Below the pieces are notes generated by a model. The model had not been told where the DNA came from. It searched no databases and was given only the letters and a program-made list of their open reading frames with translations. Source: Galactobacter sp. (GTDB lineage: Bacteria > Actinomycetota > Actinomycetes > Actinomycetales > Micrococcaceae). Taken from it: DNA of 26,687 bases. Numbering within the stretch: position 1 is the first letter of the stretch; each line of letters opens with the position of its first letter. This document shows, in pieces, positions 7,973 to 16,044 of the stretch. The position numbers and the translations under genes were made by a program. The stretch lies in contig NZ_JALAGT010000030.1 in assembly GCF_022712295.1 (NCBI RefSeq), positions 1 to 26,687 of the forward strand, in the 5' to 3' direction.

Positions 7973-9007
7973 TCAGGCGACCTTGGCGCGCAGCGCCTCG
8001 ATCTGTTCGGTGAAGGTGGTGCGCAAGCGCTCCTTGCCGGCGTCGTCGAGCCAGGCGGCGTCGATGGCAGCGAGATCCAGGGCTACCATCTCGTCAAGGC
8101 TGAGCCACAGGATCTTGGAGGCGATCACGTAGGTCTCGCCCGGTGTGACACGGTGCATGGCTGGGTCGTCGGAGTGCAGGCTGACGTTCAGCCCGGCGTC
8201 GATCATGCGGCGGATCGCGACGGAGCGCATGGGGCGCAGGTCGGCGCTGGAACCGGGCAGGCACACGTTGATCGGGGTCTGCTCGCGCCGCAAGCGTTCC
8301 ACGACCTCAGGGTCCACGAACATGTTGTAACCGTGGTCGATACGGTCGCAGCCGAGCAGGTCCAGGCAGGTGAGGATATTGGCCGGCGGGCCGTCAACGA
8401 TGCCGGAGTAGTCCTCGGCCGCGTGGGCGGCACGCTTGAGTCCGTGCTCGCCCGCCAGCCGGTAGGCGTCCGCGAACAGTTCTGGCGGACCGGCCGGCTC
8501 CGAGGCGTCCAAACCGATCCCGACCACCTCGTCGCACGGGTTCGCCACGACCTCACGGACCATCTCCAACGCGGCCGCGGGGGAGTGCTGACGGTTGATG
8601 GAGGGGATGAGTTTGCACTCCACCCCGAAGTCCTCCCGGGCACGGGCAACGCCTCGGCGCAGTCCCTCCAGCATGACGGGGTAGGTGGCACCGCCCAGAG
8701 CGTGGTCCGTGGGGTTGAAGAACATCTCCCGGTATTGCACGTTGCCGTGGCGGTAGCCCTCCTCCAAGACCGCATAGACGGCCTCGTCGAAGTCCTCCAC
8801 CGTGCGTATGGCAGTCGCGATGAGCATGTAACGCTCGATGAAATCGTAGAAGTGACCATAGTGATAGAGCGTCTCCGGGCCATCGACCGGGAGCTCGACA
8901 CCGTTGCGCTGGGCCAGATCCCACGCCACCTGGGCGGGGACGGCACCCACGAAGTGGCAGTGGAGCTCGGCCTTGGGGATGGAACGTAGAAAATCATCAG
9001 GGGTCAT
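7973..9007 (-). CDS. Adenosine-deaminase-like amidohydrolase, copy B
   Basis: A 344-residue member of the adenosine deaminase family transcribed towards copy A. Metal ligands are kept: His16 and His18 in AELHCHF, a second-half AAHAAED carrying the catalytic Glu, CDRIDHGYN and SLHSDDPAMH. As in copy A, the acidic ribose contact is missing (HCHFVG instead of HLDG or HLEG) and the CPxSN motif is replaced by VCLPGSS. The two copies are clearly not recent duplicates, so the shared loss points to a similar non-classical substrate. I start at MTPDDFLRS because it sits the usual dozen residues before the first histidines; an upstream in-frame extension to 9085 would cover the repeat-containing promoter region. 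It is divergent from the amine permease operon. Confidence 0.85.
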   Translation of the reverse strand: MTPDDFLRSIPKAELHCHFVGAVPAQVAWDLAQRNGVELPVDGPETLYHYGHFYDFIERYMLIATAIRTVEDFDEAVYAVLEEGYRHGNVQYREMFFNPTDHALGGATYPVMLEGLRRGVARAREDFGVECKLIPSINRQHSPAAALEMVREVVANPCDEVVGIGLDASEPAGPPELFADAYRLAGEHGLKRAAHAAEDYSGIVDGPPANILTCLDLLGCDRIDHGYNMFVDPEVVERLRREQTPINVCLPGSSADLRPMRSVAIRRMIDAGLNVSLHSDDPAMHRVTPGETYVIASKILWLSLDEMVALDLAAIDAAWLDDAGKERLRTTFTEQIEALRAKVA

Positions 9008-9035
9008 GGGGCCAGTTTCGCACCACTGCTCAGGG

Positions 9036-9092
9036 ACACGCGTCGGTGTGAAACCACACGCGTCGGTGCGGATGGGCTGATCCACACCGACA
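9036..9092. promoter_or_regulatory. Repeat cluster in the divergent promoter region, possible operator
   Basis: The 13-mer ACACGCGTCGGTG occurs at 9036-9048 and again at 9056-9068, a 20-bp period that puts both copies on the same face of the helix. A partial inverted copy, CACACCGAC, lies at 9083-9091. The cluster sits between the minus-strand deaminase start (9007) and the plus-strand permease start, where a regulator could control both. No regulator gene lies next to it. Confidence 0.45.
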
Positions 9093-9159
9093 TTCGTGCA
9101 AATGCGCCGACCCGTGTGTCACCGCATCCCCACAAGTAACGTTCGGCAGACATCAGAGA

Positions 9160-9165
9160 TATAAG
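9160..9165 (+). promoter_or_regulatory. Candidate -10 box of the amine operon
   Basis: TATAAG stands in a locally AT-rich patch, with no convincing -35 hexamer upstream. Transcription from here would begin near 9172, too close to ATG 9173 for a ribosome site. It would leave a 5' leader of about 55 nt before TTG 9227, which has GGAAGG 7 nt upstream. Confidence 0.35.
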
Positions 9166-9226
9166 CGCTTTAATGGCAAAGGGCGTACCTGAAAGGCGCC
9201 ATCACTTATCATCGGAAGGCGCTCTC

Positions 9227-10669
9227 TTGCCCAACGAAGCCCTAACGGCAGTCACCACCACACCCAAACCGAAGAGATCCTTGCGGACCTTCGAGGTTAC
9301 CGCCATATCGGTGGGCTTCATGGGACCCGTCATGGCCATGTCCCTCAACGGCATCGGCGTGGCCGGGCTGGTGGGCAAGGCCGTCCCCTTCACCTTCACG
9401 GTGTCCTTCGTCGGGACCCTGCTCGTGGCCTACGGGTTCGTGCGGCTGCTGCGCAAGATCACGCACGCCGGATCCGTGTAGGCGCTCGCGGGCATCACGC
9501 TGGGGCCGCGGGCAGGATTCTTCGGCGGCTTCGCGCTGCTGGGCACCTACCTCGGATTCGCCACCTGCATCATGGGTGCATGCGCGGTGTTCTTCACCGC
9601 CATGACGGATGAGATGGGTCTGAATCTTCCCGGCTGGTTCTGGTTAGTGGTCGTGGCAGTGTGTGGGTTGGTAGCGCTGGTGCTGAATCTGCGGGATTCC
9701 GCCATCGTGGCTCGCACCACGCTGGTGATCGGTTTCGTGGGTATCGCGGCGATGCTGGTACTTGCCGCGGTCATCATTATTCGCGTGGCCAATGGCAGCG
9801 CACCCGTCTCCACCGGTGTCGACGTGTCCACCCTGACTCCGGGTGGCGCACCGATGAGTGCAATCGTGACGGCCTCGGTGTTCGGCTTCCTCTCCTGGGC
9901 GGGTTTCGAGTCCGGTTCGTCGCTTGGTGAGGAAACCGATCAGCCCAAGCGCATCATCCCGCGTTCCCTTTTGCTGGCCGTGATCGTGGGAGGTGTTGTC
10001 TACGTGTTTGTCATGTTTGCCCAGACCATCGGTTACGGCACGGATGAGAAGGGGGTCAACGCCTTCGCGAACGCCTCTTCCACGCTGACGGAACTCTCTT
10101 CCACCTACATCGGCTCCTGGTTCGCGGTCTTGATCTCGGTGATCGCCTTCTGCGTGGCCTTCGGATCCTTCCTGGCCTCCTCCATGGCCGCCTCGCGGCT
10201 GTTGTTCGCGCTGGCTCGCGACGGTTTCGGTCCCGCAGCGTTGGGACGTCGTCATTCGGACACCAAGGTACCCACCACAGCCGTGTACTTCACCGTCATT
10301 CTGACCACGGCGGGCGCACTCGTCACCGGGTTCTTCGGGGCCACGAGCGTGGATGTCTACTACTGGTTCGCGACCATCGCGACGCTGTGCATGGTCATCG
10401 CCTACGGGATGACGGCCGTGGGCGTCATCTGGGACACGCTGGGCGGCAAGAAGGCGGGGATCCCGAAATGGGAACTGGTCTTCCCCGTGCTGGCTGTTGT
10501 GTACCTGGTCTACGTTTATGTGGTGCAGGTCGTGGGGCAGGACGCCCCGTACTCCTACTTCCCCTGGGTTTCTGCAGCATGGTGCCTGGTGGGACTCATC
10601 ATTGTGATGAGCAGACCGAAACTGGCGCAGCGTATCGGTGCGCGTATGACCGCAGAGGATCTTGATTGA
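9227..10669 (+). pseudogene. APC-family amino acid/amine permease with an in-frame TAG
   Basis: A membrane transporter of the APC superfamily, first gene of the amine operon. The frame is continuous from TTG 9227 (GGAAGG 7 nt upstream; ATG 9173 is an alternative) to TGA 10667 except for one TAG at 9479-9481, codon 85. The reading is HAGSV-stop-ALAGITLGPRAGF, where APC permeases normally have HAGSVYAL. A single C-to-G change from TAC (Tyr) explains it. Everything after the stop is well kept: transmembrane segments, GFLSWAGFESGSSLGEET and AARDG-like LLFALARDGFG. The loss is therefore recent, or it is a sequencing error. A restart at ATG 9572 would lack the first helices. The gene overlaps the next one by ATGA. 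The likely substrate is the amine handled by the downstream ligase. Confidence 0.85.
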
Positions 10670-12003
10670 TGACACAACCGGCTTCCACCGGTGCACAGAC
10701 CGGAATCAACAGGGAAGACGAACTGATCTTCGTGGCGACGAGTGATGCTGCCGGCATCACGCGTGGGCGTGCCATGCGCAGCGCGGATTTCAGCGACAGG
10801 ACGTCGCTTGGTTGGGTGCCGGCGGATCTCGGCATCGGCCCGCTCGGTCACATCGTGGATGACATCCCGTACGGCTCCTCGGGAGACCTGAGGCTGCGCC
10901 CCGACCTGGACTCCCGCACACGGATCCCAGCGGTGGGGGAGCGGCCGTCCTTCGAGCTGGTGTTCGCCGATCTGGTGGAGACCGATGGCTCGGACTGGGA
11001 GTCATGCAGCAGGCTCTGGCTCAAGCGTGCCGTGGAGGAACTGCGCGAGGACTTCGGGCTGGTCTGCACCGCTGCGTTCGAACACGAGTTCGTGGAGAAG
11101 ACGGCCACGGTGCATCCGCACCCGTTCTCGCTACGTGAGTTCCGTGCGGCGGAGCCCATCGGCTCAGAGGTCATGCGGGTGTTGTCTGAGGCCGGTTGCG
11201 AGCCGGAGAACTGGCTGCCGGAGTACGCAGAGCACCAGTTCGAGGTCACGAATCGCCCCGCTGACCCGCTGGCTGCAGCCGATCGCGCCATCTTGGTGCG
11301 TGACCTGGTGGCCGACGTCTATGCCGCCCACCAGCGCGAGGTCACCTTCTCGCCTGTGCCGGTGGCTGGAGCCGGCGGTTCCGGCGTGCATGTGCACTAC
11401 GGCCTGTACGGCACGGACGGAAGCAACGTCAGCTTCGACGCCGCCCGCCCCGGACGGGTCTCGGAAATGGCCGCACGTTTCAATGCGGGCATCGTGAAGT
11501 ACGGCCCGGAAATGACTGCACTCTTTGCCCCGTTGACCATCAGCTATCAGCGGCTTGCGCCACACAACTGGTCCACTGCGAGGGCCTTCTGTGGTGTGCG
11601 CAACCGTGAGGCCCTGGTCCGGGTCCCACCCACCAATGAGTTGGATGGTCGGGATCCTGCCCCGCAGCTGCATTTCGAATTCCGGGGCTCGGACATCGGC
11701 GCCAACCCCTGGTTGCTGATGGGCCTCCTGCTGAAGGCCGGTATGCAGGGTCTCAAGGAGAATCTGCCACCCGTCGACGTGGTCGAGGGTGAGCTGGAAC
11801 TGGAGGGTGTGCACGCGGACCTGGCGTCGTTGCCGTCCTCGCTGGAGGAAGCACTCGAGGCCCTGAGCAACGGGTCGGTGGTGCGCAGCTGGTTGGCTTC
11901 GAACTGGGTGGAGGTCTTCCTGCAACTCAAGCGTGAGGAGATCCGGCAACTCTCGCACAGGTCGGCCGAGGAACAGTGCGAGGTGTATGCGCGTGCCTAC
12001 TGA
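10669..12003 (+). CDS. Glutamine-synthetase-family gamma-glutamyl ligase
   Basis: A 444-residue type I glutamine synthetase homologue, predicted to join glutamate to an amine with ATP rather than to ammonia. Conserved elements include the N-terminal AAGITRGRAMR, metal ligands Glu138 and Glu140 in AAFEHEF, SGVHVHYGL (His241/His243) in the nucleotide site, and the C-terminal HFEFRGSDIGANPWL with the Glu/Arg pair. Sequence around LAPHNWSTARAFCG departs from housekeeping GlnA, and there is no adenylylation-tyrosine signature that I can recognise. Operon partners (APC permease, two hydrolases, an aminotransferase) fit PuuA/GlnA3-like enzymes that activate polyamines or alkylamines. ATG 10669 overlaps the permease stop; TTG 10666 is a possible alternative. 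Family is certain, the amine is not known. Confidence 0.88.
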   Translation: MTQPASTGAQTGINREDELIFVATSDAAGITRGRAMRSADFSDRTSLGWVPADLGIGPLGHIVDDIPYGSSGDLRLRPDLDSRTRIPAVGERPSFELVFADLVETDGSDWESCSRLWLKRAVEELREDFGLVCTAAFEHEFVEKTATVHPHPFSLREFRAAEPIGSEVMRVLSEAGCEPENWLPEYAEHQFEVTNRPADPLAAADRAILVRDLVADVYAAHQREVTFSPVPVAGAGGSGVHVHYGLYGTDGSNVSFDAARPGRVSEMAARFNAGIVKYGPEMTALFAPLTISYQRLAPHNWSTARAFCGVRNREALVRVPPTNELDGRDPAPQLHFEFRGSDIGANPWLLMGLLLKAGMQGLKENLPPVDVVEGELELEGVHADLASLPSSLEEALEALSNGSVVRSWLASNWVEVFLQLKREEIRQLSHRSAEEQCEVYARAY

Positions 12004-13138
12004 TCTGTCCCGCCTACCGCTGTTCGATCATCACTGCCACGGGGTGCTCCGGGACGAAGTGGACCGGGAGGGGTTCGAGGCGCTGATCTCCGAATCCTCC
12101 CGTCCGGCCACGGTCGGCACCACTCGCTTCGATTCCCAGGTGGGTTTCCAGGTGCTGGCCAATTGCGCCCCCGTGCTGGGCTTGGACCCTTTCCCCACTC
12201 CGGAGGTCTATATGGCCCGTCGCAAGGAGTTGGGTGTGGAGGAGGTGAGCCGGTTGCTGCTGCGCGCGGCAGACATCACCACCTTCGGCATCGAGACCGG
12301 TCACGGAGCCGATCTCATCACCGGACCCCAACAGATGGCCGAGGCCGGAGACGCGGCAGCGCACGAAATCGTTCGGTTGGAACGCATCGCGGAACAGGTC
12401 GCTGAGAAGGCCAGGGAGGCAGGCACCGACGCAGTAACCTACCTGTCGGATCTGGAACGCACGCTCGATGCTCGGTTGACGACCGCGATCGGCGTGAAGT
12501 CCATTGCTGCCTATCGCATCGGCCTCGACTTCGACGCGGCTCGCCCGGAACGCGTGCTGGTCCAGAGCCACGCGGAGGCGTTCATGCGTCGCACCGGCGC
12601 CCTCCGTCTGGATGACCCTGTCCTGATCCGTCACCTCATCTGGCTGGCGGTTGACCGCGCCCAAGTGATCCAATTCCACATCGGATACGGAGACGACGAT
12701 GTCGACCTTCACCGGTGCAATCCGCTGCTGTTGACGGACCTGTTGCGGGCCACCCGGGACACCGGAGCGCGCTTTACCTTGTTGCATTGTTACCCCTTCC
12801 ATCGCGAGGCCGGGTACCTGGCGGACGTCTTCCCGCACGTCTATTTCGACGTGGGACTGGGGATCAACTATTCGGGATCCCGCAGCGAGGCCGTCATCGC
12901 GGAGTCCCTGGAATTGGCGCCTTTCGGCAAGATCCTTTTCAGCTCCGACGCCTGGGGAGCACCCGAACTGTTCTATCTCGGTACGTTCCTGTTCCGCCGT
13001 GGTCTGGCCGCCGCCCTGGACAGGTTCGGCGAGCTGGACGGCTGGCCGCTGGAGCAACGGCTGCGCGTGGCCACCATGATCGGCTACGAGAACGCCGCCC
13101 GGCTCTACGGTGTCGACGACAGGGCCACGGAATCCTGA
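11987..13138 (+). CDS. FluG-like metal-dependent amidohydrolase
   Basis: A 383-residue TIM-barrel hydrolase of the amidohydrolase-2 group. Metal-binding His16 and His18 lie in FDHHCHG. A later His occurs in QFHIGYGDDD, another in LLHCYPFHREAGYLA, and the closing Asp in ILFSSDAWGAPELFYLG. In fungal FluG proteins this domain is fused in front of a glutamine-synthetase domain; here the two are separate genes in the opposite order and overlap by 17 nt. That overlap supports translational coupling and a shared pathway. I start at ATG 11987, the first ATG in frame close to the conserved core; GTG 11993 is possible. Expected reaction is hydrolysis or decarboxylation of a product of the ligase pathway; the substrate cannot be read from sequence. 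Confidence 0.82.
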   Translation: MRVPTDLSRLPLFDHHCHGVLRDEVDREGFEALISESSRPATVGTTRFDSQVGFQVLANCAPVLGLDPFPTPEVYMARRKELGVEEVSRLLLRAADITTFGIETGHGADLITGPQQMAEAGDAAAHEIVRLERIAEQVAEKAREAGTDAVTYLSDLERTLDARLTTAIGVKSIAAYRIGLDFDAARPERVLVQSHAEAFMRRTGALRLDDPVLIRHLIWLAVDRAQVIQFHIGYGDDDVDLHRCNPLLLTDLLRATRDTGARFTLLHCYPFHREAGYLADVFPHVYFDVGLGINYSGSRSEAVIAESLELAPFGKILFSSDAWGAPELFYLGTFLFRRGLAAALDRFGELDGWPLEQRLRVATMIGYENAARLYGVDDRATES

Positions 13139-14325
13139 TGCTGACCGAGCTGGAACGCAGCTGGTCCACGGCGTTGACGGCACAGCTTCCCGACGCCGCC
13201 GTTCTCCGCCGTCAACTGCACGCGGACCCACGGGTGAGTGGGGACGAGGCCGACACCTTGGCGACCGTTGCCCGGGCACTGGGGGTGGATTTGGAACCGG
13301 TGGCTCAGCACGGCGGTGTGGGCCGGGTCGGCCCGTCCGCCGGGCCGAGTATCGCCGTGCGCGGTGAGCTGGACGCACTGCCGTTGCAGGAAGCAACCGG
13401 CGTGGAATTCGCTTCAACCAACGGCTCCATGCACGCTTGCGGCCACGACGTGCACCTGGCCGCGCTCGTGGCGCTGGTTCGTGCGGCCGACAACGTGGAG
13501 CTGCCCTACGGCTTGGTTCCCATGCTGCAGCCCCGGGAGGAGACGTATCCGTCCGGGGCCAAGGAGATCGCCGAATCCGGGCTGTTGAGGCGGTTTGGCG
13601 TCGGCCACGCGGTGGGTGCCCATGTTCATCCCGCCGTGCCTGCGGGCGCGGTCGCGATCGGTGAGGGATTCGTCAATGCAGCAGCGGGTGAGATCGAGAT
13701 CGTCCTGACCGGACGGGGCGGTCACGGGGCCTATCCGCACCAGGGTGCTGATGTGGCCGTGGCCGTCTCGCAGGTGGTCACCGGTCTGTCCGAGGTGGTT
13801 CGACGTACCGCCGATCCCATGGACCCCACCATGATCAGTGTGGGCACCATCCATGTGGGTTCAGGAGCGGCCAATGTCCTTCCCGGCGAGGGACGCGTGT
13901 TGTGCACGGTGCGGACCGTGTCGGATGCGGAAGGCACCCGGCTGGCCACCGCCGTCGGGCATTATGCGGACGGGATCGCGGCGGCCTTCGGGTGTCAGGC
14001 CCGTACCGAGTACACGCGGGGTGAGCCCTCGTTGATCAACGATGCCAGGTTGGCCAGGGCCTCGCATGGATGGGTTCAGCAGGTGGGGCTGAAGGTGGCG
14101 CCGCCCATGCGCTCGCTCGGTGCAGATGACTTCTCCTATTACGGCGAGGCGGTTCCCACCCTCATGTGTTTCGTGGGTGTGGACGCAGATCCCGGCGTCG
14201 GGTTGCATCACCCAAGATTCCTTCCAGACCAGGTGAGCATCGCTCGGGTGGCCAAGGCGATGATGGCTGGATACCTCGGGGCGGCACAAACCATTCAGGA
14301 TCAGGCACGGGAGGAGCCCCTATGA
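13138..14325 (+). CDS. M20-family amidohydrolase (hippurate/IAA-amino acid hydrolase type)
   Basis: A 395-residue metallohydrolase that cleaves amide bonds of N-acyl amino acids or related compounds. The metal site is complete: MHACGHDVH (99-106), QPREE (131-135) in place of the common QPAEE, AHVHP (161-165) and a C-terminal LHHPRF. The dimerisation domain shows GRGGHGAYPHQGAD. ATG 13138 overlaps the previous TGA by one base, and a longer in-frame reading upstream merely shadows the FluG-like gene. In this operon it could release glutamate from a gamma-glutamyl intermediate, doing the job of PuuD in the known pathway. That assignment is inferred from neighbours only; the M20D family itself is clear. 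Confidence 0.85.
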   Translation: MLTELERSWSTALTAQLPDAAVLRRQLHADPRVSGDEADTLATVARALGVDLEPVAQHGGVGRVGPSAGPSIAVRGELDALPLQEATGVEFASTNGSMHACGHDVHLAALVALVRAADNVELPYGLVPMLQPREETYPSGAKEIAESGLLRRFGVGHAVGAHVHPAVPAGAVAIGEGFVNAAAGEIEIVLTGRGGHGAYPHQGADVAVAVSQVVTGLSEVVRRTADPMDPTMISVGTIHVGSGAANVLPGEGRVLCTVRTVSDAEGTRLATAVGHYADGIAAAFGCQARTEYTRGEPSLINDARLARASHGWVQQVGLKVAPPMRSLGADDFSYYGEAVPTLMCFVGVDADPGVGLHHPRFLPDQVSIARVAKAMMAGYLGAAQTIQDQAREEPL

Positions 14326-15629
14326 GTGCTGACCAGCGACGTGAGATCACCGTCAAGCAACGTGAGGTGGAAGCGGCGGCCTATGAGGCGGATCTGAGCA
14401 CCGTTGCTGGGGTGGAGCGGTTGCGCTTCTTCCCGCTGGCGACCGCGGGCGGGCACGGCGCGGAACTGGTCACGGCCAGCGGACGCGAGGTGCTGGACCT
14501 GTCTGCCGCCTGGGGCGCGGCGTCGTTCGGATACGGAACCGGGCAGATCACGGATGCCGTCAGTGCCGCCGCTGCGGCGGGTGCGGGCGCCTCCGTGCTC
14601 TCCGGCGCCATGACCGGAACCACGGAGTTCGCCGCACGGCTGCGGGCAACGGTGCCGACGCGGGCGTCGGAACGCGTCTACCTGGGGCTTGGTGGCACCG
14701 ATGCCAACTCGGTGGCGATCCGTGCCGCCCGCCATGCGACTGGGCGAGATTCGGTGGTGAGCTTCACCGGCTCCTACCACGGCGGGCACGGGCTGGGGCA
14801 GGAGGCGCAGGACTTCGGCGCGGACTCCGGGGCGCAGGGCGTCGCCCGAGTTTTCGATTATCCGGTGACGGCTGTCGCGCTGGACGAGCTGGTGCCCGCG
14901 CTGGGTCGTCACCTGGCTCAGCGGAGCACGGCATGCGTCATTGTGGAAGCCATCCAGTGCGACGGTGGTGTGCGGGTTCCGGCCCCCGGTTTCCTGAAGG
15001 AGCTACGCAGGCTCTGCGACGAGACCGGGACGCTGCTGATCGCGGACGAGGTCAAGACCGGCATGGGCCGGACCGGGCTGCGCTTCGCCTATGAACACGC
15101 CGAGGTGCTTCCCGATCTGGTGACGCTGGGCAAAGCGTTGGGCGGCGGACTGCCTGTGGGCGCGGTGATCGGCTCTGCGGAGGCGTTGGACGGGCCCACG
15201 GCCTCGGCGCTGCTGACGCTGGCGGGCAACGGGATCGGTGCCGCGGCCGGGGCCGCGGTGCTCACCATGCTCGACGACGCGTTGCTGGGTCACGTCCGCT
15301 CGCTTGGTTCGTTGGCGCGCGGCCTGCTCACCGACTATCGCGCCTCATCTCGACCGGGTGCTGAGGCTGTGCGCGACGTGCGCGGTGAGGGTTTGTTGGT
15401 TGGGGTCGAGCTGGCCTCTGCCCGCTTGGCTGCGCTGACCTGTTACCGGGCCTGGGAACTGGGCGCGGTGTTCTATGTGGTTCGCGATGACGTCATAGAA
15501 CTCACGCCGGCGCTGACCATCACCTCCGCAGAACTCGCGGAGGGCCTGAGCATTCTCACGCAGGCGCTGGATGACGCCGTGGCCGGGCTGGTGCCTGAGA
15601 GCGTGTTGGAGGAATTCGCCGGCTGGTGA
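14322..15629 (+). CDS. Class III PLP-dependent aminotransferase
   Basis: A 435-residue aminotransferase of the omega-amino/glutamate-1-semialdehyde type. PLP-binding features are VSFTGSYHGGHG, VIVEAIQCDGGV, LLIADEVKTGMGRTG and the Schiff-base Lys271 in LVTLGKALGGGLPVGAV. ATG 14322 overlaps the M20 stop by four bases; an in-frame extension upstream has no support. As last gene of the operon it would remove the terminal amino group of an amine or a gamma-glutamyl amine, giving an aldehyde or ketone. This could replace the oxidase step of the Puu route. No aldehyde dehydrogenase lies next to it. A terminator hairpin with the conserved tail follows. Confidence 0.9.
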   Translation: MSADQRREITVKQREVEAAAYEADLSTVAGVERLRFFPLATAGGHGAELVTASGREVLDLSAAWGAASFGYGTGQITDAVSAAAAAGAGASVLSGAMTGTTEFAARLRATVPTRASERVYLGLGGTDANSVAIRAARHATGRDSVVSFTGSYHGGHGLGQEAQDFGADSGAQGVARVFDYPVTAVALDELVPALGRHLAQRSTACVIVEAIQCDGGVRVPAPGFLKELRRLCDETGTLLIADEVKTGMGRTGLRFAYEHAEVLPDLVTLGKALGGGLPVGAVIGSAEALDGPTASALLTLAGNGIGAAAGAAVLTMLDDALLGHVRSLGSLARGLLTDYRASSRPGAEAVRDVRGEGLLVGVELASARLAALTCYRAWELGAVFYVVRDDVIELTPALTITSAELAEGLSILTQALDDAVAGLVPESVLEEFAGW

Positions 15630-15661
15630 TCAGCTGTGCCGTGCTCGTGTGAAGATGCAGA

Positions 15662-15693
15662 AAGTCCCCGGCTGGAGAACCAGCCGGGGACTT
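15662..15693 (+). terminator. Intrinsic terminator of the amine operon
   Basis: Perfect 14-bp stem (AAGTCCCCGGCTGG, 15662-15675, with 15680-15693) closed by the tetraloop AGAA. It lies 32 nt after the aminotransferase stop and leads directly into tail repeat copy 2. Confidence 0.9.
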
Positions 15694-15698
15694 CACTG

Positions 15699-15739
15699 TT
15701 GTCATCACTCGCACCCTTTGAGGTGTCTACGACACTACG
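15699..15739 (+). repeat. Post-terminator tail repeat, copy 2
   Basis: 41 nt identical to copy 3 (23569-23609). It starts TTGTCATCACTCGCACCCT and ends GGTGTCTACGACACTACG. It contains two small inverted repeats, CACC-N6-GGTG and GTGTC-TAC-GACAC. It begins 5 nt after the terminator stem. Weaker likeness to copy 3 seems to run on for some 20 nt. Confidence 0.88.
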
Positions 15740-15765
15740 GGTGGAGTCTGTCCGGGACCTGTGGC

Positions 15766-16010
15766 TCAGATGCCAGTTGTCAGGTAACCGCCATCCACGG
15801 GGACAATCGTGCCGGTCACGAAGGAGGCTGCGTCGGAGACCAGGAAGGCGATGACCTGGCCGACTTCCTCGGGGCGACCGAACCGGCCGGCAGGGGTGCG
15901 GGAGAGCAGACGATCCTTGACCGCCTGGTCGTCGATGGACTCCAGCAGCGGGGTGGAGATCCAGCCTGGAGTCACCGCATTCACACGGATACCGTCCGGG
16001 GCGGAAGTCG
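15766..16010 (-). pseudogene. 3' fragment of a short-chain dehydrogenase/reductase
   Basis: On the minus strand the frame reads APDGIRVNAVTPGW, then TPAGRFGRPEEVGQVIAFL, then the typical C-terminal SFVTGTIVPVDGGYLTTG and a stop. This is the last 80 or so residues of an SDR of about 250 residues. The catalytic YxxxK and the NAD-binding N-terminus are absent: homology stops near 16010, where unrelated sequence begins. There is no transcription start for it here. It is a deletion remnant; the internal GTG at 15984 is not a believable start. The product cannot be active. Confidence 0.85.
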
Positions 16011-16044
16011 GTTTGTCATCTCAGGCGGAACCCTGGCTTGCGGC

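Noticed and set aside
9036..9092. CRISPR-like or iteron array from repeated ACACGCGTCGGTG
   Set aside because: Only two direct copies and one partial inverted copy, with 7-nt spacing and no replication or cas genes.
9479..9481. TAG read as a programmed recoding signal (pyrrolysine or read-through)
   Set aside because: No pyrrolysine machinery or downstream stem is visible, the position is a plain Tyr in homologues, and one base change explains it.
10016..10696. Long minus-strand open frames opposite the permease, GS-like and ThDP genes
   Set aside because: Composition reflects GC-rich codon bias on the opposite strand, with no recognisable domains or ribosome sites.
12715..13137. 141-residue N-terminal extension of the M20 hydrolase
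   Set aside because: It is the shadow frame of the FluG-like gene; the M20 family starts near ATG 13138, which overlaps the previous stop.
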